Part shown: piece by piece, positions 1-9,948 of the stretch
Layout: each line of letters begins with the position of its first letter
Numbering within the stretch: position 1 is the first letter of the stretch
NCBI GenBank assembly: GCA_021774795.1
Contig: JAJFIR010000048.1
Location: 62,001 to 126,000, forward strand
Direction of reading: 5' to 3'
DNA length: 64,000 nt
From: Emcibacteraceae bacterium
GTDB lineage: Bacteria; Pseudomonadota; Alphaproteobacteria; Sphingomonadales; Emcibacteraceae
Notes under the pieces: model-generated
Told to the model about the DNA's origin: nothing
The model's database searches: none
The model's input: only the letters and a program-made list of their open reading frames with translations
Position numbers and translations under genes: made by a program

Positions 1-48
1 CAGAATTCGTATAGTTTTTAGACATGATAACAATCAGGAATCTTCGTT

Positions 49-624
49 ATGCACATACAGAAAATGGCCAAGAAAATTTCTCACGGTATTATTTATTCAA
101 TAGTCGTAGCGTTTTTAATGTCCAACATTTCATATGCACAAGATGCGTCATTAGGTGTAAAAGGTGATCAAATTGAATTTGGAAACTTAAAGAAAGTCAG
201 TCAGTTTGGCCATGTTGTTTTTGCCGACCAACCAGATAAAAATACGATTGGAATGCTGAAAGATAACGATATTAAGCTTGTTTTAAATATAAGAGCTTTT
301 AACGAAAATGAAGGTTATGACGAACAAAAGGCCGTTGAAGCCGAGGGTATAGCCTATCTTCAAATTCCATATATGAAAGGCAGATCAATTAACGGAGAGG
401 CCCTGGATGAAATTTTGGATGTTGTTTACGCAGCCGGTAAGAATGGTACTAAGATGATGCTTCACTGTACCCGGTCAGAACGTGCCGGTTCCGTCCTGGG
501 AGCGGCGTTATACCGCGATTTAGGATTTTCGAGGGAAGATGCGGGTGTAATGGCAAAAGAGGCAGGATTAACCAGTGAGTTTTTAACCAAGATTCATAAT
601 GAATATTTAGACGGTCTTAAATAG
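49..624 (+). CDS. Exported CX4R phosphatase-like protein (paralogue 1 of 3)
   Basis: A 191-residue protein with a signal peptide (hydrophobic about 13-28, cleavage likely after Ala30). The mature part resembles the BLH/DUF442 branch of the cysteine-phosphatase fold, which uses a short CX4R P-loop. Here the loop is HCTRSER, with Cys140 and Arg145. It shares the block FGNL...QPD.NT..ML with the next two genes, so the three are tandem paralogues. The loop lacks the Gly found in the other copies (QSGQ, SHGQ, GSGD between Cys and Arg), so activity may be altered. Met6 (position 64) is an alternative start. Substrate unknown; the periplasmic location is inferred from the signal peptide. Confidence 0.8.
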   Translation: MHIQKMAKKISHGIIYSIVVAFLMSNISYAQDASLGVKGDQIEFGNLKKVSQFGHVVFADQPDKNTIGMLKDNDIKLVLNIRAFNENEGYDEQKAVEAEGIAYLQIPYMKGRSINGEALDEILDVVYAAGKNGTKMMLHCTRSERAGSVLGAALYRDLGFSREDAGVMAKEAGLTSEFLTKIHNEYLDGLK

Positions 625-644
625 TTTTAAAAGGGAATAGAAAA

Positions 645-1238
645 ATGACATATAGAAGCTTCATCAAATATACTCGATACTTAAGCGTTATAAGTATGGC
701 CTTTCTTATTATTATAAACTGCGCCAGTGCACAAAATATATCGCTTATAACCGAGGGTAGCCAAACACCGTTCGGAAATTTGGATAAAACACCAATGCTT
801 GGAAATGTAGTTTATAGCAGGCAGCCGGATGAAAATACTATTCCAATGCTCAAAGATAAAGGATTTGATCTGGTTTTGAGTGTACGTTTCGATGATGAGC
901 CTGTCGGGTTTAATGCACGTGAAATAATTGAGCAAAACGGAATGTCATTTGTACAAATTTCTTATTTCAAGGGCAGTATAAAGGACCGACCGCGCCAGGT
1001 CGATGATCAAGCAGTAGAACAAATTAAACAGGTTCTGGAAAGTAGTCTGGCTAAGGGCGACAAGATATTGATGCACTGTCAATCCGGCCAACGCGCGGCG
1101 GCGGCGCTAGGTTCAATTTTATATCGCGACTACGGTTTTTCTAAAGAGGAAGCCAGAAAATATGCGGAAAAAGCTGGGTTGACCAGTAAAAATACAGGTG
1201 CAGTTTATGATCGATATATTGATGATATAAAGCGTTAA
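645..1238 (+). CDS. Exported CX4R phosphatase-like protein (paralogue 2 of 3)
   Basis: A 197-residue protein beginning 20 bases after the previous stop, behind an AAGGGA ribosome site, so probably co-transcribed. The signal peptide runs to about Ala29 (CASA before Gln). The domain carries HCQSGQR with Cys145 and Arg150, the canonical short CX4R loop with Gly as in BLH/DUF442 phosphatase-like proteins. A short insertion near residues 110-120 (KDRPRQVDD) distinguishes it from copy 1. The Cys at residue 26 is preceded by Asn, which does not fit a lipobox, so a soluble periplasmic protein is more likely than a lipoprotein. Substrate unknown. Confidence 0.8.
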   Translation: MTYRSFIKYTRYLSVISMAFLIIINCASAQNISLITEGSQTPFGNLDKTPMLGNVVYSRQPDENTIPMLKDKGFDLVLSVRFDDEPVGFNAREIIEQNGMSFVQISYFKGSIKDRPRQVDDQAVEQIKQVLESSLAKGDKILMHCQSGQRAAAALGSILYRDYGFSKEEARKYAEKAGLTSKNTGAVYDRYIDDIKR

Positions 1239-1259
1239 AATATAATCTGGGATTAAATT

Positions 1260-2315
1260 ATGTGTAATGTTTTTCGCAGCCTTAAAATCATACTATTATC
1301 TGTTTTTATATCATCCTGCACACAATCAACAACTTTATCTAACGTGGATCGCCTTGAGGAACGCCAGCAAGCACCTTTTGGAAATTTGGAAATTACGCCC
1401 TATTTGGGAAATGTTGTTTATGCCGCGCAGCCAGATGAAGAGACGGCCAGAATGTTTAAGGAACAAGGATTCGATTTGGTGATTAATCTTCGCGAGTTAA
1501 ACGAAGATTTAGGTTTTGACGAAAAAAAAATTGTTGAAGAACTAGGCATTACATATATGCAAATCCCTTATCTTGAAGAACCTGACCTTAGTGCTGACTT
1601 CAGTAATGATGCCCTTAGTAAAGTGAAAACGGCAATAGATGAGGCAACGGATAAAGGCGAGAAAATACTCTTACATTGTAGCCATGGTCAGCGGGCAGGG
1701 TCATCTTTAGGGATGATCTTATATCGGGATTATGGATATTCGAAGGAAGATGCCTTTAAATATGCCACAGCTGCGGGAATGAACTCAGAATGGGCGGTGC
1801 CAAAATATCATAAATTTATTGATAACTCGTTGGTCAGGGTGAAATCGTTTGGCGGTATTAATAATATAGTTAAGTATAAGAATTTTTATATTGCCAGCCA
1901 ACCAAGTGCTGATGCCATCAATATGATGAAAGAAAGGGGTATTTCAACCGTTATTACTAATCGTGCGCAAAAAGAAAATGGTGGATTTGAAGAACAAAAG
2001 GTTGTTGAAGCCGCCGGTTTAAAATTTCATCGTGCTCGCATTTACAATGACCGTTACAGCGACATTAATGACGGAAAGTTGAATATCGAAGAACTGAAGA
2101 AAGCTCTGGATATAATTTCAACAACGACGGATGGCGACGTTTTCGTTCATTGTGGCTCGGGGGATAGAGCATCAATGATCCTGGCGACACATTTGTTTGA
2201 TGTGGATAAAAATTCACCTAATGAAGCATTAAGTAAGGCCCGTCTGGCAGGCCTAAAGAATCCCGGCATAACCGAACAGCTTGAAATTTATATGGGCGTC
2301 AAGAAAACTCAATAA
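1260..2315 (+). CDS. Lipoprotein with two tandem CX4R phosphatase-like domains (paralogue 3 of 3)
   Basis: A 351-residue protein with a lipobox (FISSC, lipidated Cys20), so probably outer-membrane or periplasmic-face anchored. Domain 1 (about 38-185) has HCSHGQR with Cys140 and Arg145. Domain 2 (about 195-345) has HCGSGDR with Cys298 and Arg303. Domain 1 is closest to copies 1 and 2; domain 2 keeps the fold pattern (ASQPSAD, NMMKERGI) but is more diverged. It lies 21 bases after copy 2 and ends 4 bases before a convergent gene. An internal duplication following tandem gene duplication is the simplest history. Molecular target unknown. Confidence 0.82.
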   Translation: MCNVFRSLKIILLSVFISSCTQSTTLSNVDRLEERQQAPFGNLEITPYLGNVVYAAQPDEETARMFKEQGFDLVINLRELNEDLGFDEKKIVEELGITYMQIPYLEEPDLSADFSNDALSKVKTAIDEATDKGEKILLHCSHGQRAGSSLGMILYRDYGYSKEDAFKYATAAGMNSEWAVPKYHKFIDNSLVRVKSFGGINNIVKYKNFYIASQPSADAINMMKERGISTVITNRAQKENGGFEEQKVVEAAGLKFHRARIYNDRYSDINDGKLNIEELKKALDIISTTTDGDVFVHCGSGDRASMILATHLFDVDKNSPNEALSKARLAGLKNPGITEQLEIYMGVKKTQ

Positions 2316-2319
2316 GGAG

Positions 2320-3108
2320 TTATTCGAATTCAGCTTCTCTTTTTTCTTTAAATGCAGCAACGCCTTCCTTGAAATTTTTTGATTGGCCCGCTATTTGCTG
2401 CGCTTCTGCTTCGGCTTCCAACTGGTCATTGAATGTATTTTCGTGTGAAGCATTGAGTAGTTTTCTAATTTGCAATAATGCGAATGTTGGTTTTTTAGCT
2501 AGTTTTACCGCTAGTTTCATTGCTTCTTCCATCAAATTACCATCATCGACAGATTTGTAAATTAATCCTATCGACACAGCGTCTTTTGCAGTAATATTTT
2601 CACCGAGCATCATCATTTTATTGGCCCTTGCCCTTCCGATAAACCGAGGTAGAAAAAACGTGCTGCCGGCGTCCGGCACCAGCCCGATATTAATGAATGC
2701 TTGCACAAAGTTTGCTGATTTTGCTGCAATAGCAAAATCACAGCTCAGCATTAAACCCATACCCGCGCCCGCAGCGTAACCGTTAACGGCGGCTATCGTC
2801 GGCATTGGAAGATCCGTTATTCCTTCTACCATCGGGATAAAATTATCCCTAAGACTTTTGCCTAAATCAAGATCAGTGCCAATGGGAAGGTCCTTTAAGT
2901 CGGCGCCAACGCAAAAACCATTTCCTTGGCCGGTTATTATTAATGCTCTTATTTCGTTTACTGAGTTGAGCTGCTCCAAGACCTTTTGTAGATCAGCAAA
3001 AAAATCGGTATTGAGGGCGTTTAAGCTGCTTTCGCGCGTAAACGACAGAACGGCGATATCTTTATTATATCTCAATTTCATAGTGCTTAAGGTTAGGTCA
3101 GGCAGCAT
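2320..3108 (-). CDS. Enoyl-CoA hydratase/isomerase family protein
   Basis: A 262-residue crotonase-fold protein, the usual length for the family. The oxyanion-hole segments are visible: ITGQGNGFCVGADLKDL near residues 58-72 and AAVNGYAAGAGMGLMLSCD near 105-124, followed by an ADAGST-like stretch (VPDAGSTFFLPR). A GGAG ribosome site precedes the ATG. Members hydrate or isomerise acyl-CoA thioesters, for example in beta-oxidation or phenylacetate catabolism (PaaG-like). The exact substrate cannot be told from sequence. It is downstream of the GGDEF gene but separated by a strong terminator, so probably has its own promoter in the short gap. Confidence 0.88.
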   Translation of the reverse strand: MLPDLTLSTMKLRYNKDIAVLSFTRESSLNALNTDFFADLQKVLEQLNSVNEIRALIITGQGNGFCVGADLKDLPIGTDLDLGKSLRDNFIPMVEGITDLPMPTIAAVNGYAAGAGMGLMLSCDFAIAAKSANFVQAFINIGLVPDAGSTFFLPRFIGRARANKMMMLGENITAKDAVSIGLIYKSVDDGNLMEEAMKLAVKLAKKPTFALLQIRKLLNASHENTFNDQLEAEAEAQQIAGQSKNFKEGVAAFKEKREAEFE

Positions 3109-3146
3109 AATTACTCCTATGAATGAATTCTAATAATCACTCAAAC

Positions 3147-3182
3147 AAAAAAAAGTGTCAATCTATCAGATAGAATGACACT
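3147..3182 (-). terminator. Rho-independent terminator of the GGDEF gene
   Basis: Positions 3154-3182 form a hairpin with 14-base arms (AGTGTCAATCTATC / GATAGAATGACACT, one mismatch). Read on the minus strand it is followed by a run of eight T (A-run 3147-3154). It sits just after the stop of the minus-strand GGDEF gene and before the enoyl-CoA hydratase gene. Confidence 0.85.
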
Positions 3183-3206
3183 CGAATAAAAATATAGCCA
3201 GTATAA

Positions 3207-4277
3207 TTATGCGCTCGCTGTTGTGGTAACCACTTGATCCAATTGTAATTCACTTTGAACCATGTTTCTTCCGTTACATTTCGACAGATATAAAGCTGAA
3301 TCAGATTTTTGTATTAGATCTTCTCTGGAAGAATGCTTGTTCATATTTGCCACACCGAATGACATCGTAATTCGACCAAAATGGGCACCTGTATTCTTAT
3401 TTTTAATGGTGCGCTGCGATAATGCCTTACGAATTTGTTCTGCCAGTTTAACACCGTCCTCCAATTTCGCCTTTGGTAGAAGAATAGCAAATTCTTCGCC
3501 GCCGTAACGTGCGGCAGAGCCTTTTAGCCCTAATTCTTTCTTGATAATGTGGGCAACAACTTTTAACACCTGATCACCGACTTGATGACCATAGTTATCA
3601 TTGAATTTTTTGAAAAAGTCTATGTCGCAAAGAATTAAACAAAAATCATCGCCACGCTTATAAAAATTGTCCAAATATTCGGTCATTTTTTCTTCAAAAT
3701 ATTTGCGGTTACCAATATTTGTCAATGCGTCGGTTCGGCTTTCGATCCGTGAATTTTCTAAATTAGTCTGTAGACTTTGAATTTTTGTGGTTGATTCTTC
3801 TAATTTGCCTTCCAATTTTTCACTTTGGTCTTTAATTTTATTAGTATCGGCAACGATTACCTGAATGATATCTTTAAGCTCGTTTGATCCTTCGAAATCA
3901 GATAATTTACCCATTTGATCCAAAAGAGTTCTCGTATGAACGCTTGTATCCTCACCAGCCTCTTTCAATACCGAAACAATTTTTGCCAGTTCTTTTTGGA
4001 AAGTAGCACCGGTTTCAACTATTGTTTTTAATTCTTTTTCGGTTGAAAAAAACTTTTCGTATAATTTTTCGTTAAGCTCTTCATTAAATGGCATTTTTTT
4101 TGCAATCATGCTATCAATAACCTTTGTCAGGTTTAAGTCTGATTGAGCAGCATGCGTATACCATAAATGATAATTTTGCGGGGTCGGGACAACTTCATAT
4201 TCAGTCATTAAGTTCAACGTCATGCCGGAATTATTCCATATGAAATCTTTGTCATTATCGGAAAGAAATTTGGCCAT
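3207..4277 (-). CDS. Diguanylate cyclase (GGDEF domain)
   Basis: A 356-residue soluble protein. The C-terminal GGDEF domain (about 178-340) carries the active-site signature GGEEF at 259-263 and the upstream DALTNIGNRKYFEE segment, so it should make cyclic di-GMP. The N-terminal 170 residues have no membrane segment and contain a helical, probably coiled-coil stretch around 145-178; this is presumably the input or dimerisation module. The four residues that would form the RxxD inhibitory site before GGEEF read GLKG, so product feedback inhibition through the canonical I-site is unlikely. It stands alone between terminator-like or operator-like elements. Its input signal is unknown. Confidence 0.92.
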   Translation of the reverse strand: MAKFLSDNDKDFIWNNSGMTLNLMTEYEVVPTPQNYHLWYTHAAQSDLNLTKVIDSMIAKKMPFNEELNEKLYEKFFSTEKELKTIVETGATFQKELAKIVSVLKEAGEDTSVHTRTLLDQMGKLSDFEGSNELKDIIQVIVADTNKIKDQSEKLEGKLEESTTKIQSLQTNLENSRIESRTDALTNIGNRKYFEEKMTEYLDNFYKRGDDFCLILCDIDFFKKFNDNYGHQVGDQVLKVVAHIIKKELGLKGSAARYGGEEFAILLPKAKLEDGVKLAEQIRKALSQRTIKNKNTGAHFGRITMSFGVANMNKHSSREDLIQKSDSALYLSKCNGRNMVQSELQLDQVVTTTASA

Positions 4278-4485
4278 TTATTTTGCTTCTCTTTTTCTTA
4301 ATCTAATATCTATATCTTTCTTAAAGTCGCCCCAATTTTTATACAGTGCATTATAGAAACAATTAAACACATCTTCGTTAGCTCGTACGGTGTATTTTTA
4401 AAAATTGTTTAAATTAAGACAAAATAGAATAATATATATATATCAACAAGTTATTAACAAGAAATTAAATTAAATTTTATGGTTT

Positions 4486-4503
4486 TGTTAAACATGTTTA
4501 ACA
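4486..4503. promoter_or_regulatory. Perfect 18-bp palindrome between rhlE and the GGDEF gene
   Basis: TGTTAAACATGTTTAACA is a perfect palindrome in the AT-rich gap 4278-4529, about 210 bases upstream of the GGDEF start and 27 bases after the helicase stop (both genes on the minus strand). No loop and no T-run follow it, so it looks more like a dimeric regulator site than a terminator. The regulator is not known. Confidence 0.45.
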
Positions 4504-4529
4504 GGCCAAATAAAAAAATTATTTTTAAC

Positions 4530-5840
4530 TTATCTCATTAAGAAATTTGGAACATGGTCGCCCATGCCGACAACTTTTTCCCTTGGTTTATTTTTATTTT
4601 CTTTTTTCTGTTCTGCCTTATCCTTTGTTTCTTTTTGAGTAATCCCCTCAGTTTTATTCTGCGTGGTTTTGCTTTTACGCTTATTATCAACCGGCTTTGA
4701 ATTTTCCCCTAATACATCGTCCGGGAGTTTATAAATTGGAATATCTTTATCTAAAAATTTTAATAATCCGTCAAGATATTTTTTGTTAAATTGTGTGCTT
4801 AGGGTAAACGAGGTTCCTTTTTTTCCAGCGCGTCCCGTGCGCCCAATTCTATGGATATAATCTTCTGGATTTGAGGGTACGTCAAAGTTAAATACATGAC
4901 CGACATCTGGAATATCAAGCCCCCGTGCCGCAACATCACTTGCTACGAGTATTTTAATTTTCCCATTTTTAAAATCATTTAGTACTTCCATGCGTGTGCT
5001 TTGATGAAGATCGCCGTGGAGTTCTGCCGCATTAAATTTATGGGCGTTTAGCGATTTATTAACAATTTTGACTTCTTTTTTGCGATTACAAAAAATGATA
5101 GCATTATTAATATCTTGAGTTTTTATTAAATGCCTAAGAACATGCCGTTTATCCTTATCGCTGCCCCTAAATTTAACCAAGTGCTGATCAATTGTGACGG
5201 CTGTCGCCGTCGGGGCGGAGACCTCGAATTCTTTTGGATCTTTTAGGAACGTATCTGTAAGCCGTTTTACCTCCGGCGGCATCGTAGCGGAGAAAAAGAG
5301 TGACTGGATTTTTTTCGTCAGCATTTTGCAGATTTTTTCAATATCAGGAATAAAACCCATGTCGAGCATCCGGTCGGCTTCATCAACGACCAGTATTTCA
5401 ACGCCGTTCAGCATAACATTGCCGCGTTCCATATGATCAAGCAGACGCCCGGGTGTTGCGATCAGTACATCGACCCCTTTATCTAGTTTCTTGACCTGCC
5501 CCGCAAAATCAGTGCCGCCAATAAGCAGCGCACAGGACAGTTTTGAATTCTTACCGTATTTATCGAAACTTTCAGCTACTTGGGCGGCAAGTTCCCGCGT
5601 TGGCTCAAGGATCAATGAGCGCGGCATGCGGGCCCTTGAGCGGCCTTGCGAAAGAATATCGATCATCGGCAATGTAAAACCGGCCGTTTTACCTGTGCCG
5701 GTCTGTGCAATCCCTAATATATCGCGTCCTTGAAGAACACTGGGGATTGCTTTTTTTTGAATGGGGGTTGGCTCAGTATATCCCGCATCTTTAATGGCGG
5801 AAAGTAGCTCGTCACTGAGGCCCAGATAATCAAAACTCAT
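4530..5840 (-). CDS. DEAD-box ATP-dependent RNA helicase, RhlE-like
   Basis: A 436-residue helicase with the complete motif set: Q motif (PTPIQKKAIP), Walker A AQTGTGKT, PTREL, DEAD (VVDEADRMLDMGF), SAT, then helicase domain 2 with DVAARGLDIP and HRIGRTGRAG. The last 75 residues are a Lys/Glu/Asn-rich, probably disordered tail typical of RNA-binding C-termini. It presumably remodels structured RNA in ribosome assembly or mRNA decay, especially at low temperature (family knowledge). A second helicase of the same class is at 41660-43033. It is monocistronic in appearance. Confidence 0.93.
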   Translation of the reverse strand: MSFDYLGLSDELLSAIKDAGYTEPTPIQKKAIPSVLQGRDILGIAQTGTGKTAGFTLPMIDILSQGRSRARMPRSLILEPTRELAAQVAESFDKYGKNSKLSCALLIGGTDFAGQVKKLDKGVDVLIATPGRLLDHMERGNVMLNGVEILVVDEADRMLDMGFIPDIEKICKMLTKKIQSLFFSATMPPEVKRLTDTFLKDPKEFEVSAPTATAVTIDQHLVKFRGSDKDKRHVLRHLIKTQDINNAIIFCNRKKEVKIVNKSLNAHKFNAAELHGDLHQSTRMEVLNDFKNGKIKILVASDVAARGLDIPDVGHVFNFDVPSNPEDYIHRIGRTGRAGKKGTSFTLSTQFNKKYLDGLLKFLDKDIPIYKLPDDVLGENSKPVDNKRKSKTTQNKTEGITQKETKDKAEQKKENKNKPREKVVGMGDHVPNFLMR

Positions 5841-5925
5841 ATGTTGGTCGATATCCTTATTGTTTCATTTTTTCTCTTGCCGCGGACAATAGGCCTTAAA
5901 GCGCAAAAGTCAATCAAACTCTCAA

Positions 5926-6057
5926 TTACTTCAGATATTCATTCAGGAACTCAAGATATTTGTTTGATGCTTTAATGCGGTTGTTTCGTTTGGTAAAACC
6001 ATGCCCTTCATCGTCGAAAATAAAATAGTCAGGTAGGTGCCTCTGGAACGGAACCAT
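5926..6057 (-). pseudogene. C-terminal remnant of an S9-family (prolyl oligopeptidase) peptidase
   Basis: The minus strand between the helicase promoter and the amidohydrolase stop encodes 43 codons ending at TAA 5926-5928. They read DYFIFDDEGHGF, then KRNNRIKA, then KYLEFLNEYLK. DEGHGF with the following N.R...Y..FL..YL is the catalytic-His region and C-terminus of S9 acylaminoacyl-peptidases. Everything upstream (propeller, catalytic Ser and Asp) is missing. The possible ATG (6057-6055) overlaps the TAA of the amidohydrolase (TAATG), so it could still be translated by coupling. Most likely the tail of a peptidase gene lost by deletion or replaced by the amidohydrolase gene. Confidence 0.75.
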
Positions 6058-7778
6058 TATTTTTTAAATACGACATTGCCCCCTAAAATTGTCATAAGTA
6101 TCTCCGTATCCATTATCTTGTCATCAGCAACTGTGAGCAAGTCCTGCGACAGGATGGCGATATCGGCAAGCTTTCCAACCTTGATGGATCCTTTTATGTC
6201 TTCTTCAAACGCCGCAATCGCGTTGCCCATTGTATATGAATAAAGTGCCACTTCGCGGGAATAAACCTCATCCGGTTGGAATTTTGATCCGTCCGGTAAA
6301 ATGCGGGTCACCGAACAGGCAAAGCTACCGATCGGGTCAATTTCATCCACGGGTGGGTCCGTGCCATTTGTTGGCACCAGTCCCGCTTCATAAAGCGTGT
6401 TAAAGATATATCCGCGCTCTAACGTACGGTCTTTACCGAGCCGCTCTTCAACCCACGGGCCGTCAGAACAGGCAAAAATACCCTGAACAGCGGGGATCAC
6501 ACCGAGATCAACAAAGCGCGGAATATCATCTGGCGCGATCACCTGTGCATGTTCAATGCGCCAACGAAGGTCCGTTTTATCCGGGTTTTTTGCCATTTCA
6601 GCGCCGTAAATATTTAATAGCTCCGTTGTCGCTCTGTCACCAATCCCTTGAATGGCGAGCTGGTAATTATGTTTTATAGCAAGGCGTGCTGAATATTCGA
6701 TTTCTTCAATTGGCACCACATTAAGGCCATGACTGGTCGGCATATCATTATATGGTTCATGCAACCATCCACCGTGGGTACCAAGCGCACCATCAAGTAC
6801 CTTTTCACCGATTGCACGAACGGTCAGAAAGTTATTGCCGTAACCTACGATGCGATACGCGTCCAGTTTCCCGTCCATGTCTGCCGCCTGTTCTTCGAAC
6901 GCCATCCATAACCGAACCGGTATGCTGCCTTCATCGGCCATGCGCTTTAAGAGATCGACTTCATAAAAATTAGTGCCTAGATCCTGAAATGATGTAATAC
7001 CGTATTTAAGGCTTTCTTCACCGGCCGTTATAATGGCGCGGCGCAGTTCTGCTTCGATTTGCTCCGGTGTGCGTAGTGCTTCGTAAGCGGCGAAAGACGC
7101 TCTTACCGCATCCTGTGCTGCTTCACGGAGCATGCCGGTGGCTGTGCCATCTTCGCGGCGGACGATTTCGCCACCTTCCGGCGGAACCGTATCATCGGTA
7201 ATCCCTGCCACGTCAAGGGCGGTCTGATTAACAAATACACCGTGGCCAGACGTATGAATAAGCATAACCGGGTTATCGGGGCTTGCGGCGGTTAAGCTAT
7301 CATGAACGGGGATGCCATCGACCAAAATATCTTCCTTGGTTTCCCATTTGTCCTGATGCCATCCGCGACCGACGATCCACTCACCGGGCCGCGCGCCTTC
7401 TGCGGCCCGGGCTACTTTTTGCACAATCGCATCAAAACTGGTGTCGTATCGTAGTTCAAGCCGGTAAAAGCTGTCGCCGTAACTGGTATAATGGCCGTGC
7501 CCTTCAATAAAACCGGGTATCGCCGTATTGCCCTCTAAGTCAATGACTTCGGTACTCTCGCCAATATAAGCGGCAATGTTTGCTGAAGAACCTACGGCGA
7601 TGATTTTATCACCTGAAATGGCGACGGCTTGCGCAGTTGGCCGATCTTTCTCGACCGTAACCACGTTGCCGTTTGTCAGCACCAGATCTGCGATTTCATT
7701 TTGTGGCGCGCGCGGTGCTGATTGCTCGCCGCATGATATTAACAAAAGGCTGCTTATTAAGATTAAAATAAATTTCAT
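6057..7778 (-). CDS. Lipoprotein amidohydrolase, YtcJ/AepA-like
   Basis: A 573-residue amidohydrolase-superfamily protein. The N-terminus is a lipoprotein signal (SSLLLISCGEQ), so it is anchored outside the cytoplasm. Metal-binding elements include GFIEGHGHY (HxH) after the first strand, RIEHAQVI, and TDPPVDEIDPIGSF near the C-terminus. The LADIAIL...GGNVVFKK tail is typical of the composite beta-sandwich. Members hydrolyse amide or imine bonds in varied substrates; the specificity here is unknown. A GGGGA ribosome site precedes the ATG. Its stop overlaps the start of the S9-peptidase remnant downstream. Confidence 0.88.
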   Translation of the reverse strand: MKFILILISSLLLISCGEQSAPRAPQNEIADLVLTNGNVVTVEKDRPTAQAVAISGDKIIAVGSSANIAAYIGESTEVIDLEGNTAIPGFIEGHGHYTSYGDSFYRLELRYDTSFDAIVQKVARAAEGARPGEWIVGRGWHQDKWETKEDILVDGIPVHDSLTAASPDNPVMLIHTSGHGVFVNQTALDVAGITDDTVPPEGGEIVRREDGTATGMLREAAQDAVRASFAAYEALRTPEQIEAELRRAIITAGEESLKYGITSFQDLGTNFYEVDLLKRMADEGSIPVRLWMAFEEQAADMDGKLDAYRIVGYGNNFLTVRAIGEKVLDGALGTHGGWLHEPYNDMPTSHGLNVVPIEEIEYSARLAIKHNYQLAIQGIGDRATTELLNIYGAEMAKNPDKTDLRWRIEHAQVIAPDDIPRFVDLGVIPAVQGIFACSDGPWVEERLGKDRTLERGYIFNTLYEAGLVPTNGTDPPVDEIDPIGSFACSVTRILPDGSKFQPDEVYSREVALYSYTMGNAIAAFEEDIKGSIKVGKLADIAILSQDLLTVADDKIMDTEILMTILGGNVVFKK

Positions 7779-7826
7779 AATTTTCCCCTTAGTAGGTTGG
7801 CCGACTATTTGTTTATAGTTTAGCCT

Positions 7827-9803
<1,977 letters not shown>

Positions 9804-9948
9804 TTATTTTGGTCTCTTTAAATGTCTTTAATTCTATTTCGTTACACTATAGAGTATGATAAGAAATCTCAACAGCGAGATATTGATTTATGTTCTTTTT
9901 ATGTTTCTGGACTAATAAAAGACAAAACTTGGATTTAATTTTCCGCAA

